Assembly: GCF_000143415.4 (NCBI RefSeq)
Contig: NW_003314329.1
Span: 150,619 to 214,618, forward strand
Origin: Selaginella moellendorffii
Taxonomy: Eukaryota > Streptophyta > Lycopodiopsida > Selaginellales > Selaginellaceae
DNA length: 64,000 nucleotides
Direction of reading: 5' to 3'
Part shown: one piece after another, positions 8,951-21,223 of the stretch
Position numbering within the stretch: position 1 is the first letter of the stretch
How the letters are laid out: each line of letters starts with the position of its first letter
Notes under the pieces: model-generated
Told to the model about the DNA's origin: nothing
Database searches by the model: none
The model's input: the letters and a program-made list of their open reading frames with translations, nothing else
Position numbers and translations under genes: made by a program

Positions 8951-10648
8951 TGTAAGCGACTAAATTTTCCATTCTACTTTAGTCACTTAACCACACCTCC
9001 GACCACTTGGAGGGGTCTCATTCACAACCTCTATCAGTCCAATTCAGGACTTGGGACTTGCTAGCCCCAAGAATGGCATCCATGCCACTCAACACTTGCA
9101 CCTGGTCCAAGTGCTCCATGTGTCTGGTCCCAAGACCGACACCCAAAGGTACCACTGACATCTCGGCCCGTTACGCTAAGGCCATGCCCATTCACCTTTG
9201 CTGCACTAGTGGTCCAATACCACTTGCATCACCATCCCGTCTCTCCAAGACTGGGCCATCTGTCCACGAGTGGTCATCCTAGATCCACTCCTTAGCATCC
9301 TTGGGATTCCCACAGACCTGGGGAATCGCCTTCCCCAAAGTCCCTTTGTCAGTTCCTACCAAGTCCCTTTCTGCCCCTGGCCGTGTTTGCAAACACTGCC
9401 ACTGGATCGAGGCCCACAAGCCCGACCACTAAGTCCCACGGTCCTCTGGGACTTCCTCACCACACGACTGTATCCTTGGTCACTACCCCAGGGGACTGCT
9501 CCTCTTCCTTTCCACAGTCTGGGCCTTTGGGACAACATTTCGGAACACCGTGGCCTTACGCGAGCCACCTGGGTACTCTCCTCGCCTTCTGCCCTTGGGT
9601 GCTCTAGCCATGGGCTTAGAGCGGGTTTTGTTGAGCCACACCAGGTATCCAAGTAGGTAGTGCCACCCACACTTGGACTGGGAGCATCGGCCAGTCGATC
9701 TCCCGGGGGAACTAGAGCCGGCTCTTGAACACTTCACCAAGCTACCCCGCTTGTCGGTCCGTGTTCACTCTAGTCTTGGACTTCCCAATGGGCAGCTCAT
9801 CACCCAACACTGGGTCCGGCCTTCTTGGGCCGAATTGGCCTTTCCTGGCCAAACTGGCTCCACTGCAGTCCTCCCCCTACTATACTTTTGGAGCTCACCA
9901 AACCCCCCAGGGTCTGGGAGACGAACGCTTTGGGCTTTCACCCTCTCAGGCTCCGGACTCGGACTCGGACTCGGACTCGGATTCGGACTCGGACTCGGGC
10001 TCGGGCTCGGTCTCGGCCTCGGCCTCGGCCTCGGTCTCGGTCTTAGTCCCGATCTCGGTCTCGGCCTCGGTCTCGGTCTCAGTCCCGATCTCGGTCTCGG
10101 TCTCGGTCTCGGTCCCGGTCTCGGACTCCATCTCGGACTCCATCTCGGACTCCATCTCGGGTCCATCTCGGGTCCATCTCGGACTCGATCTCGGACTCCA
10201 TCTCGGGTCCATCTCGGACTCCATCTCGGACTCCATTTCGGGTCCATCTCGGGTCCACCTCGGACTCCATCTCAGACTCCATCTCGGACTCAATCTCGGG
10301 TCCATCTCGGACTCCACTTCGGACTCCAACTCGGGTCCATCTCGGACTCCACTTCCATCTCCAACTCGAGTCCATCTCGGACTCCACTTTGGACTCCAAC
10401 TCGGGTCCATCTCGGACACTCCCACGTGTCATGTGTTGGTCCTTTTGGGTCCCTTTTTGGAGCCTCGCCTTTTGCTCGCTTCGTGCTCGTTCCTCGAGCA
10501 CTTCGTTGGGAGTTCCACTCTCGCTCTTGACTTTTCAAGTCGGAGCTTTTGGTCCAAACGTGTTACGCTCATTTGGCTCTCGCTCCGGCCACTACCATGT
10601 GGCGCCCTTCCGGCTCCACTTTGGGGCCTAGGGATTTTGTGTCTCACA
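8951..10648 (-). repeat. LARD-1 A 3' LTR
   Basis: A 1.7-kb LTR. In sense it runs TGTGAGACAC, a GAGTCC-type array (about 9950-10410), the shared GGTGAAAGCCCAAAG core, a unique part, and GTCGCTTACA. The array has period 6/12 and almost no stops in any frame, so it produces long false reading frames. Confidence 0.85.
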
Positions 10649-11995
10649 ACTCCACCACCCATAGACGAAGTTCGATGTCCTCATCGAACGGTAAACCCTT
10701 TCATAAAGTAACACCCACACGTGTTACCATTTCCATCCTTGGCACCTAGCCAATCTTTGTCTATGGTTTGACACCAAAGGCTCACCATGCCTTGTCCATC
10801 CTTTAAGGAGTGTAGTCTCTCCAACTTAGAGACTGATTAGACCACATGTAATGGTTCTCTCCTTTTATTGGTTTAGTTCTCGCTAAACCTCTTAGAGACC
10901 CTTCTCTAAGTCAATCCCACTACTCCTTCTCGAGTAGTCTCAATTTCCATCGATATAACCTTTGCACTTTGGAACTTTGAATTTTGACTTCTTGCAGTCA
11001 ATTTCCTAGGTGTCTCCGACACCTTGCCTTGCACCTTTTGTGCAACTCCACTTCCCATCCTAGGAAGTTCTCTACTCGAGGGCACCATCATCCTCTCTTC
11101 TATTTCGTGCCAAAGTTCCAGTTATCATACTTTGTGCTAGGGCTGTTCATGGCCCTATCATTTGGCTACCTTACCGCTCCCTCCCTTGGAGCTTCCACTT
11201 TCGCCAAATCGGAGCATTTCGGAATCCCTCCTTGGAAACACACTTCCTTTCCCGCAACTTGTTAGCGTCCAACACATTAGTGTTCCTCGCCTAACTTTGT
11301 CACTTGGATTCCTTCCAAGGGATTCCACGGCCCTATCTTGGCCACTCATCTTTTGCTCCTATCCGTTGATTGTTGCACCAAGCAACATCGAATCTCTACC
11401 TCCCTCCTTGAGGTATTGTTTCGGTTCCATAGCAAAGACTCTTCTTTGCCAAGTCCGGAGGATGTTCACCCCTAGTACGTCTCTTTAGCATCTTCTGCTA
11501 TGGGCTCTATCCTCGGCCCAACTTTGTGATCCTCTCATGGGTCTCTTTAGAGACTACTTTCCTTGGACACACTATGCCATCACGATGACATAGCTCATTT
11601 CCCTAAGGTGCTTTTCCCACTTGGTCACCTTGACCAAGCCACACCATCATCAATAGTTCAAATCAACACTTTGAACTAGGAACCTTATTCCTTAACCCAA
11701 ACAAGGACCTTGTCCTTATTTAGCCATAAGATCACCTAGTGATCTCACCTCGGCACCTTAACAGGTTTGCCAATAGGTACTAGGTCTTCAAGACCTTTAA
11801 CTTGTTAACTACGACCCCGGGGGCATCCCCCACACTTGGCGGTGTGCCCAAGCCAGCCCTTCCGGCCAAGGGTCCATAGCAACTGAGATTAGGTGTCCCC
11901 ATCTCACTCACCACGTCCTTGGTGCCACTTGCACCAAAGCGTTCAAGTTAGATATGCTGAGCTTTCACACTAAGCAATCTAACCGTGCATCATGA
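10649..11995 (-). other. LARD-1 A internal region, 3' part
   Basis: Non-coding, homologous to 13923-15285 and 46493-47835. It ends abruptly in CATGA before copy B. Confidence 0.75.
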
Positions 11996-13922
11996 TGTAA
12001 GCGACTAAATTTTCCATTTTACTTTAGTCACTTAACCACACCTCCGACCACTTCGAGGAGTCTCATTCACAACCTCCATCAGTCCAATTCAGGACTTGGG
12101 ACTTGCTAGCCCCAAGAATGGCATCCATGCCACTCCACACTTGCACCTGGTCCAAGTGCTCCACGTGTCCGGTCCCGAGACCGACACCCAAAGGTACCAC
12201 TGACATCTCGGCCCGTTACGCTAAGGCCATGCCCATTCACCTTTGCTGCACAAATGGTCCAATACCACTTGCATCACCACCTCGTCTCTCCAAGACTTGG
12301 CCATGTGTCCACGAGTGGTCATCCTAGATCCACTCCTTAGCATCCTTAGGATGCCCACAGACCTGGGGAATTGCCTTCCCCAAAGTCCCTTTGTCAGTTC
12401 CTACCAAGTCCCTTTCTGCCCCTGGCCGTGTTTGCCAACACTGCCACTGGATCGAGGCCCACAGGCCCGACCACTAAGTCCCACGGTCCTCTGGGACTTC
12501 CTCACCACATGACTGTGTCCTTGGTCACTACCCCAGAGGACTGCTCCTCTTCCTTTCCACAGTCTGGGCCTTTGGGACAACATTTCGGAACACCGTGGCC
12601 TTACGCGAGCCACCTGGGTACTCTCCCCACCTATCGCCTTTAGGTGCTCTAGCCATGGGCTTAGAGCGAGGTTCCGTTGAGCCATGCCTGGTATCCAAGT
12701 AGGTAGTGCCACCCACACTTGGATTGGGAGCATCGGCCAGTCGATCTCCCGGGGGAACTAGAGCCGGCTCTTGAACACTTCACCAAGCTACCCCGCTTGT
12801 CGGTCCGTATTCACTCTAGTCTTGGACTTCCCAGTGGTCAATTCATCACCCAACACTGGGTCTGGCCTTCCTGGGCCAAACTGGCCTTTCCTGGCCAAAC
12901 TAGCTCCACTGCAGTCCTCCCCCTACTATACTTTTGGGGCTCACCAAACCCCCCAGGGTCTGGGAGACGAACGCTTTGGGCTTTCACCCTCTCAGGCTCC
13001 GGACTCGGACTCGGACTCGGACTCGGACTCGGACTCGGATTCGGACTCGGACTCGGGCTCGGGCTCGGTCTCGGTCTCGGTCCCGATCTCGGTCTCGGTC
13101 TCGGTCTCGGTCCCGGTCTCGGTCCCGGTCTCGGTCTCGGTCCCGGTCTCGGTCTCGACTTCGGACTCCATCTCGGACTCCATCTCGGACTCCATCTCGG
13201 ACTCCATCTCGGACTCCATCTCGGACTCCATCTCGGACTCCATCTCGGACTCCATCTCGGGTCCATCTCGGGTCCATCTCGGACTCCATCTCGGACTCCA
13301 TCTCGGGTCCATCTCGGACTCCATCTCGGACTCCATCTCGGACTCCATCTCGGGTCCATCTCGGGTCCATCTCGGACTCCATCTCGGACTCCATCTCGGG
13401 TCCATCTCGGACTCCATCTCGGACTCCATTTCGGGTCCATCTCGGGTCCACCTCGGACTCCATCTCGGACTCCATCTCGGGTCCATCTCGGACTCCACTT
13501 CGGACTCCAACTCGGGTCCATCTCGGGTCCACCTCGGACTCCATCTCGGACTCCATCTCGGACTCCATCTCGGACTCCACTTCGGACTCCAACTCGGGTC
13601 CATCTCGGGTCCACCTCGGACTCCACTTCGGACTCCAACTCGGGTCCATCTCGGACTCCACTTCGGACTCCAACTCGAGTCCATTTCGGACACTCCCACG
13701 TGTCATGTGTTGGTCCTTTTGGGTCCCTTTTTGGAGCCTCGCCTTTTGCTCACTTCGTGCTCGTTCCTCGAGCACTTCGTTGGGAGTTCCACTCCCGCTC
13801 TTGACTTTTCAAGTCGGAGCTTTTGGTCCAAACGTGTTACGCTTGTTTGGCTCTCGCTTCGGCCACTACCATGTGGCGCCCTTCCGGCTCCACTTTGGGG
13901 CCTAGGGATTTTGTGTCTCACA
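11996..13922 (-). repeat. LARD-1 B 3' LTR
   Basis: A 1.93-kb LTR. Its GAGTCC-type array (about 12995-13690) is longer than in copy A. Confidence 0.85.
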
Positions 13923-15389
13923 ACTCCACCACCCATAGACGAAGTTCGATGTCCTCATCAAACGGTAAACCCTTTCATAAAGTAACACCCACATGTGTTA
14001 CCATTTCCATCTTTGGCACCTAGCCAATCTTTGTCTATGGTTTGACATCAAAGGCTCACCATGCCTTGTCCATCCTTTAAGGAGCGTAGTCTCTCCAACT
14101 TAGAGACTGATTGGACCACATGTAATGGTTCATCCTTTTATTGGTTTAGTTCTTGCTAAACCTCTTAGAGACCCTTCTCTAAGTCAATCCCACTACTCCT
14201 TCTCGAGTAGTCTCAATTTCCATCTATTGAATGTTTGCACCTTGGAACTTTTACTCTTTTGACTTTTTGGGAGTAAATTTCCTAGGTGTCTCCAACACCT
14301 TGCATTGCACAGATTGTGCAACTCCACTTCCCTATCCTAGGAAGTTCATTACTTGAGGGCACCACCATCCTCTCTTCTATTTCGTGCCACCTTGGGCACT
14401 AAGTTCCATTTATCATACTTTGTGCTAGGGCTGTCCATGGCCCTATCATTTGGCTACCTTACCGCTCCCTCACTTGGAGCCTTTACTTTGCCAAATTGGA
14501 GCACTTAGGAATCCGTCCTTGAAAGTCCGCTTCCTTTCCCACAAGCTGTTAGCATCGAACACATTAGTGTTCCTTGGCTAACTTTGCCATTTGGATCCCT
14601 TCCATTAAATTCCATGGCCCAAACTTTGGCCACTAGTCCTTTGATCCTATCCTTGATTGTTGCACCCAGCAACATCGGATCGCTACCTCCATTTTTGAGG
14701 TATCCTTTCGGTTCCATAGCAAAGACTCTTCTTTGCCAAGTCCGGAGGATGTTCACCCCTAGTATGTCTCTTTAGCATATTCTGCTATGGGCCCTATCCA
14801 TGGCCCAACTTCGTGACCCTCCCATGGGTCTTTTATAGAGACTACTTTCCTCGGACTCACTATGCCATCGGATGGACATAGTTTATTTCCCTTAGGTGCT
14901 CTTCCCACTTGGTCATTGCGACCAAGCCACACCATCTTAAACAGTTCAATTTCAACATTTTGAACCAGGAACTTCATTCCTTAGCCAACCAAGGACCTTG
15001 TCCTTATCTGGCCATAAGATCACCTAGTGATCTCACCTTGGCACCTTAACAGAGTTGCCAAGAGGTACTTGGTCTTCTAGACCTCCAAGTTGTTGACTAT
15101 AACCCCGGGGGCATCCCCCACACTTGGCGGTGCACCCAAGCTAGCCCTTGCGGCCAAGAGTTCATAGCAACTGAGATTAGGTGTCCCCATCTCACTCACC
15201 ACGACCTTGGTGCCACTTGCACCAAAGCGTTCAAGTTAGATATGCCGAGCTTTCACACTAAGCAATCTAACCGTGCATCACGACTCCGAGGCATCCCTCG
15301 CTTGGCGGTGTGCCCAAACCAGTCTCCCCACTGAGAGTCCATGACCACCGAAATATGAGTGTCCTCATATTCCAAACCATCACCACGCC

Positions 15390-15442
15390 CTAGTGATTTG
15401 GGACTCGAACCCAAGCACTAGAGGGTCGGGACTCGAACCCAA
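15390..15442 (-). repeat. Paired T-arm-like hairpins (LARD-1 B)
   Basis: On the minus strand two copies of GGTTCGAGTCCC lie about 25 nt apart. Each is in a 5-bp TTGGG/CCCAA (or CCCGA) stem. The downstream one is extended by CTAGTG/CACTAG, giving a tRNA minihelix-like shape. Confidence 0.55.
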
Positions 15443-17974
15443 CCTCCGTATATGCATCTACGGACGGCATCACACTAGATGCCTGGCGTGACTCCCCACG
15501 CCGGTGCACCAACCTATTTTTAAAGCGCGCTACTGATCACAGCTTAGGAACCTAGTTCCTCCACACTGCCAAGTCCTCTCACTTGACATGTCTGTGATCA
15601 TGCATGGACTCCTCCATGCTCGGCCCCATGGCCCACCCTTTTTGAAGTTATCACCTTCAACTAGGGTCTTTGTTCCCCCGACGTGCCAATCTCACTTGGC
15701 AAGTTCTCCGACCATTGTAACATGGTTCCTGCATAAGCGTGAAAGTCCTTGACCATCGACTTTCGTTCAAAGCCCCCTCTTTGAACACTTGGGAACTACT
15801 TCCCTAACCTTGATAACCTTGCCTCATGGCAAGCTTCAAGACCACGCTTTTGCTGCGCCACTCTGATTTTGCGCGTTCCATGAACCATTTACACTTGGCC
15901 TTTCTAGGTACTACGCTACCTAGAATCGTCTTTGGGAACCTTGAAGGAACTCTATCCCTCAGCTTGCTAAGGCCTCCCTTTTTGCAAGCCTTCCAAATGC
16001 CATATAGTCTAACATGGACAATTCCATATTTTAGACTCTCCATGGCATCACGGTTGCTAGCGGCAACACCCTTGAGCCCCCACTTCATTTTCCACTCCCA
16101 GCTGGCATAACCAACCTTGGTTATGCCCTTTGATTTCTATGGTTCAGTTCCATCCCAACACTACTTGCCTTTGGCTTCACACCTTTCCTTCGGTCATTCT
16201 CCTCCAGACCAGGAGGATAGCTTTGCACTTTCTATCATGCCTTAGCAAGTATTCTTAGGGATGAACCTACCCAATAGCCTAGGGAGTGGTTCCTCAATCC
16301 GGGTATGCTCAGCTTATAATCCCACACACTAGGGTTACATTGTTGCTTATGGGCCTTTACATGCCCATCACTAGCCTTGCCAAAATTCCATTTTTGGCTT
16401 TGTCCAACTTGGGTAGACAGTCCTCTCCTGTCTCCGCAACCTTGAACATTTGGATAGCACCTTCTATCCATCATTCGCTAGGGACTTAGTCCCTTGGGCT
16501 TTATCCATTGCCCTCGCGACATCAAACACCACCTCTTGGTGTTCTAGAGTGTTCGAGTGTCCCAATGACGGCTTCCTTGACAATGAGTATTTCCTTTCAT
16601 GACATTGACTTACTATATCGCAACATAAGCAATTTATCCCCCGTAAGGGTATATCTAACTTCTTTATACCATTAAGAAGTCTTGGGTAGTTACCTTCTAC
16701 CCGCTTAACCAATTATCTTGCACCTCTTGCTTAGTTGCCCCAGAGCTGTCAAGTCTTACAACTCATTGCTTGGTGCTTCCACACCTCCATCATTATCTGG
16801 GTCACCACACTCCAACCGCATGCCTTCCAGCTTAGGCCTTGCCATTCCCATTTCCATTGGGACTCCTTTGGCAAGGGGTCCTCATGAACCCAACAACATA
16901 GCCTCAAGGTATCACACCTTGGCACATTTGGTGTCTCCAGACCATCGGCTCCACGAGCCTACCTCTATGACACTTTTTCTTTGTGTCTAAGTCTTTGCCA
17001 AGACCAATACCGCTCTTTCTCATGCCAACCATTTGTTAGCACGGCACCATAGAGGTCACACACAACTTTGTGTCAAAGTTGTTTTCTATTTGGGAACACC
17101 TTTCCCACGACTTTTAGCACGGCACATTTTGCCATCGATGAGATACCCTCTGTTCTCATCCTTGGATCCTATGATCCCCCCCCATCCTTCGTGGGGTAAA
17201 ACACACCTCAGTCCAAATGCTTCCATCAGTCCTTTTAGGACCATCCCTTGACTCTACTTGAGTCGTCTAGCAACTTTGGACTTGGTTAATCCACCAACCC
17301 GTAAGGTCCTACTTGTGAGGCACTAGCTCACTGGAATACACTTCTTGCATTCCTGTCCTACTCAAAAGGACTATTTTCACAAGTGTTACTCCGACACTTG
17401 ATTTTGTTCTCTGGGGGCAACCTTTGCCCCTTAGGACTACTTGTCCATGTGATGAGAACACCAACTCATCCACTTAATACACCCCCAACGCCTGGGGTTG
17501 TTCCAGCATTTATAAGAGGTAGCCCCGGCTACCTTTTCAAGGACTTGAGTCCTCTTCCGTATTTGACCTCCCACGGTCATTACTTCTGGTCTCACATTCA
17601 TGAGCACCAACCTCAACTATATGAGGAAAATCTTGTGACTCCTTTATTGTTTTGGAGTCTCTATCTTTCCCGTGATCCCAACTATAGTTGTTTACCACAA
17701 CTACATTAGCCAGTTTGCTAAGTCAAACGCTCATCTGGATCACATCCTCAACTCTTTGAGAAAAGCCATCTACTGTTCCCAAGATCCCAAAGTCGTTCCA
17801 TTATTGGCCCTTTTCTATCCACCACCTCGTCTACAAGTTTGCACATGAACTGTAATGGAGAGCCATGTCTTCCCGACTTGCTACTCCTCAAGGATAGGCC
17901 CACTCCTCGGACCTTCCGATGCCAACACTAGTGGTGATATACTTGAGCACCAATAAAAGTCGGACTAAGGAACA

Positions 17975-17986
17975 GCTCCGATACCA
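17975..17986 (-). promoter_or_regulatory. LARD-1 B primer-binding site
   Basis: The minus strand reads TGGTATCGGAGC, three bases from the LTR end. It differs by one base from the usual TGGTATCAGAGC, and the chromovirus site has the same variant. Confidence 0.75.
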
Positions 17987-17989
17987 GAT

Positions 17990-19876
17990 TGTAAGCGACT
18001 AATTTTTCCATTCTACTTTAGTCACTTAACCACACCTCCGACCACTTGGAGGAGTCTCATTCACAACCTCCATAAGTCCCATTCAGGACTTGGGGCTTGC
18101 TAGCCCCGAGAATGGCATCCATGCCACTCAACCTTTGCACTTGGTCCAAGTGCTCCACGTGTCCGATCCCATGACCGACACCCAAAGGTACCACTGACAT
18201 CTCGGCCCATTACGCTAAGGCCATGCCCATTCACCTTTGCTGCACAAATGGTCCAATACCACTTGCATCACCATCCCATCTCTCCAAGACTGGGCCATCT
18301 GTCTACGAGGGGTCATCCTAGATCCACTCCTTAGCATCCTTAGGATGCCCACAGACCTGGGGAATTGCCTTCCCCAAAGTCCCTTTGTCAGTTCCTACCA
18401 AGTCCCTTTCTGCCCCTGGCCGTGTTTGCCAACACTGCCACTGGATCGAGGCCCACAGGCCCGACCACTAAGTCCCACGGTCCTCTGGGACTTCCTCACC
18501 ACACGACTGTGTCCTTGGTCACTACCCCAGAGGACTGCTCCTCTTCCTTTCCACAGTCTGGGCCTTTGGGACGACATTTCGGAACACCGTGGCCTTACGC
18601 GAGCCACCTGGGTACTCTCCCCACCTATCGCCTTTAGGTGCTCTAGCCATGGGCTTAGAGCGAGGTTCCGTTGAGCCATGCCTGGTATCCAAGTAGGTAG
18701 TGCCACCCACACTTGGATTGGGAGCATCGGCCAGTCGATCTCCCGGGGGAACTAGAGCCGGCTCTTGAACACTTCACCAAGCTACCCCGCTTGTCGGTCC
18801 GTATTCACTCTAGTCTTGGACTTCCCAGTGGTCAATTCATCACCCAACACTGGGTCTGGCCTTCCTGGGCCAAACTGGCCTTTCCTGGCCAAACTAGCTC
18901 CACTGCAGTCCTCCCCCTACTATACTTTTGGGGCTCACCAAACCCCCCAGGGTCTGGGAGACAAACGCTTTGGGCTTTCACCCTCTCAGGCTCCGGACTC
19001 GGACTCGGACTCGGACTCGGACTCGGACTCGGATTCGGACTCGGACTCGGGCTCGGGCTCGGTCTCGGTCTCGGTCCCGATCTCGGTCTCGGTCTCGGTC
19101 TCGGTCCCGGTCTCGGTCCCGGTCTCGGTCTCGACTTCGGACTCCATCTCGGACTCCATCTCGGACTCCATCTCGGACTCCATCTCGGACTCCATCTCGG
19201 ACTCCATCTCGGACTCCATCTCGGGTCCATCTCGGGTCCATCTCGGACTCCATCTCGGGTCCATCTCGGACTCCATCTCGGACTCCATCTCGGACTCCAT
19301 CTCGGACTCCATCTCGGGTCCATCTCGGACTCCATCTCGGACTCCATCTCGGACTCCATCTCGGGTCCATCTCGGACTCCATCTCGGACTCCATTTCGGG
19401 TCCACCTCGGACTCCATCTCGGACTCCATCTCGGGTCCATCTCGGACTCCACTTCGGACTCCAACTCGGGTCCATCTCGGGTCCACCTCGGACTCCATCT
19501 CGGACTCCATCTCGGACTCCATCTCGGACTCAACTTCGGACTCCAACTCGGGTCCATCTCGGGTCCACCTCGGACTCCACTTCGGACTCCAACTCGGGTC
19601 CATCTCGGACTCCACTTCGGACTCCAACTCGAGTCCATTTCGGACACTCCCACGTGTCATGTGTTGGTCCTTTTGGGTCCCTTTTTGGAGCCTCGCCTTT
19701 TGCTCGCTTCGTGCTCGTTCCTCGAGCACTTCGTTGGGAGTTCCACTCCTGCTCTTGACTTTTCAAGTCGGAGCTTTTGGTCCAAACGTGTTACGCTCGT
19801 TTGGCTCTCGCTTCGGCCACTACCATGTGGCGCCCTTCCGGCTCCACTTTGGGGCCTAGGGATTTTGTGTCTCACA
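17990..19876 (-). repeat. LARD-1 B 5' LTR
   Basis: A 1.89-kb LTR matching 11996-13922; array length differs (about 18985-19650). Confidence 0.85.
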
Positions 19877-21223
19877 CCGTAAGGGTATATCCAACTTCCT
19901 TATGCTATTAAGAAGTCTTGGGTAGCTACCTTCTACCCGTTTAACCAATTATTTTGCACCTCTTGCTTAGTTGCCTCATAGTTGTCAAGTCCTACAACTC
20001 ATTGCTTGGTGCTTTCACACCTCCATCATTATCTGGGTCACCACACTCCAACTGCATGCTCTGCAGCTTAGGCTATGCCATTCCCCTTTCCATTGGGATT
20101 CCTTTGGCAAGGGGTTCTCATGAACCCACCAACATAGCCTCAAGGTATCACACCTTGGCACATTTGGTGTCTCCACACCATCGGCTCCACGAGCCTACTT
20201 CTATGACATTTCCCCTTCGTGTTTAGGTCTTTGCCAAGACCAACACCACTCTTTCTCATGCCAACCATCCGTTAGCACTGCACTATAGAGGTCACACACA
20301 ACTTTATGTCAAAGTTGTTTTCTTCTGGGAACACCTTTCCCATAACTTTAGCATGGCACATTTTGCCATCGATGAGATACCCTCTGTTCTCATCCTTGGA
20401 TCCTATGATCCCCCCCCATCCTTTGTGGGGTACAACACACCTCAGTCCAAATGCTTCCATCAGTCCTTTTAGGACCATCCGTTGACTCTACTTGAGTCAT
20501 CCAGCAGTTTTGGACTTGGTTAATCCACAGACCCGTAAGGTCCTACTTGTGAGGCACTAGCTCACTGGAATACACTTCTTGCATTCCTTTCCTACTCAAA
20601 AGGACTATTTTCACAAGTGTTACTCCGACACTTGATTTTGTTCTCTGGGGGCAACCTTTGCCCCTTAGGACTACTTGTCCATGTGATGAGAACACCAACT
20701 CATCCACTTAATACACCCCCAACTCCTTGGGTTGTTCCAGCATTTATTAGAGGTAGCCCTGGCTACCTTTTCAAGGACTTGAGTCCTCTTCCGTATTTGA
20801 CCTCCCACGGTCATTACTTCTGGTCTCACATTCATGAGCACCAACCTTAACTAAATGAGGAAAATCTTGTGACTCTTTTATTGCTTTGGAGTCTTTATCT
20901 TTCCCGTGATCCCAACTGTAGTTGTTTACCACAACTACATTGGCCAGTTTGCTAAGTCAAACGCTCATCTGGATCACATCCTCAACTCTTTGAGGAAAAC
21001 CATATATTGTTCCCAAGATCCCAAAGTCGTTCCATTATTGGCCCTTTTCTATCCACCACCTCGTCTACAAGTTCACACATGAACTGTAATGGAGAGCCAT
21101 GTCTTCCCGACTTGCTACTCCTCAAGGATAGGCCCACTCCTCGGACCTTCCGATGCCAACACTAGTGGTGATATACTTGAGCACCAATAAAAGTCGGACT
21201 AAGGAACTGCTCCGATACCAAAT
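19877..21223 (-). other. LARD-1 A internal region, 5' part
   Basis: Non-coding, homologous to the part of copy B next to the primer-binding site. Its own site TGGTATCGGAGC is at 21209-21220 (minus). Confidence 0.75.

Larger units (their letters stand above)
13923..17989 (-). other. LARD-1 B internal region, non-coding
   Basis: About 4 kb without a coherent protein. It holds CCCCGGGGGCATCCCCC hairpins (near 15105), a related GGCATCCCTCGCTTGGCGG block (near 15290), and two T-arm-like hairpins (15390-15442). Short frames differ between copies and show no domain. Confidence 0.8.
11996..19876 (-). mobile_element. LARD-1 copy B
   Basis: LTRs at 11996-13922 and 17990-19876, with a 4.07-kb internal region that has no gag or pol. 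A primer-binding site (TGGTATCGGAGC, minus) is at 17975-17986, and a polypurine-like GGGTGGTGGAGT (minus) is next to the left LTR. Flanks CATGA and CCGTA do not match, so no target duplication survives; a deletion or recombination at the site is likely. Confidence 0.85.

Noticed and set aside
9950-10410. CRISPR array
   Set aside because: Contiguous degenerate tandem repeats without unique spacers, inside eukaryotic LTRs.
12719-13985. Long open frames of 250-400 codons on both strands in all six frames within LTRs (also near 9673, 18713, 21946, 38424, 45409, 51129, 60000)
   Set aside because: They come from the GAGTCC/CTCGGA-type arrays, whose unit length is mostly a multiple of three and free of stops in every frame. 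Products are SDSDSD, RTRTRT or LGLGLG repeats, not proteins.
13923-17989. Scattered frames of 60-110 codons in LARD internal regions
   Set aside because: Not conserved in frame between copies A, B, C and E; no domain and no start context. The region is better seen as non-coding.
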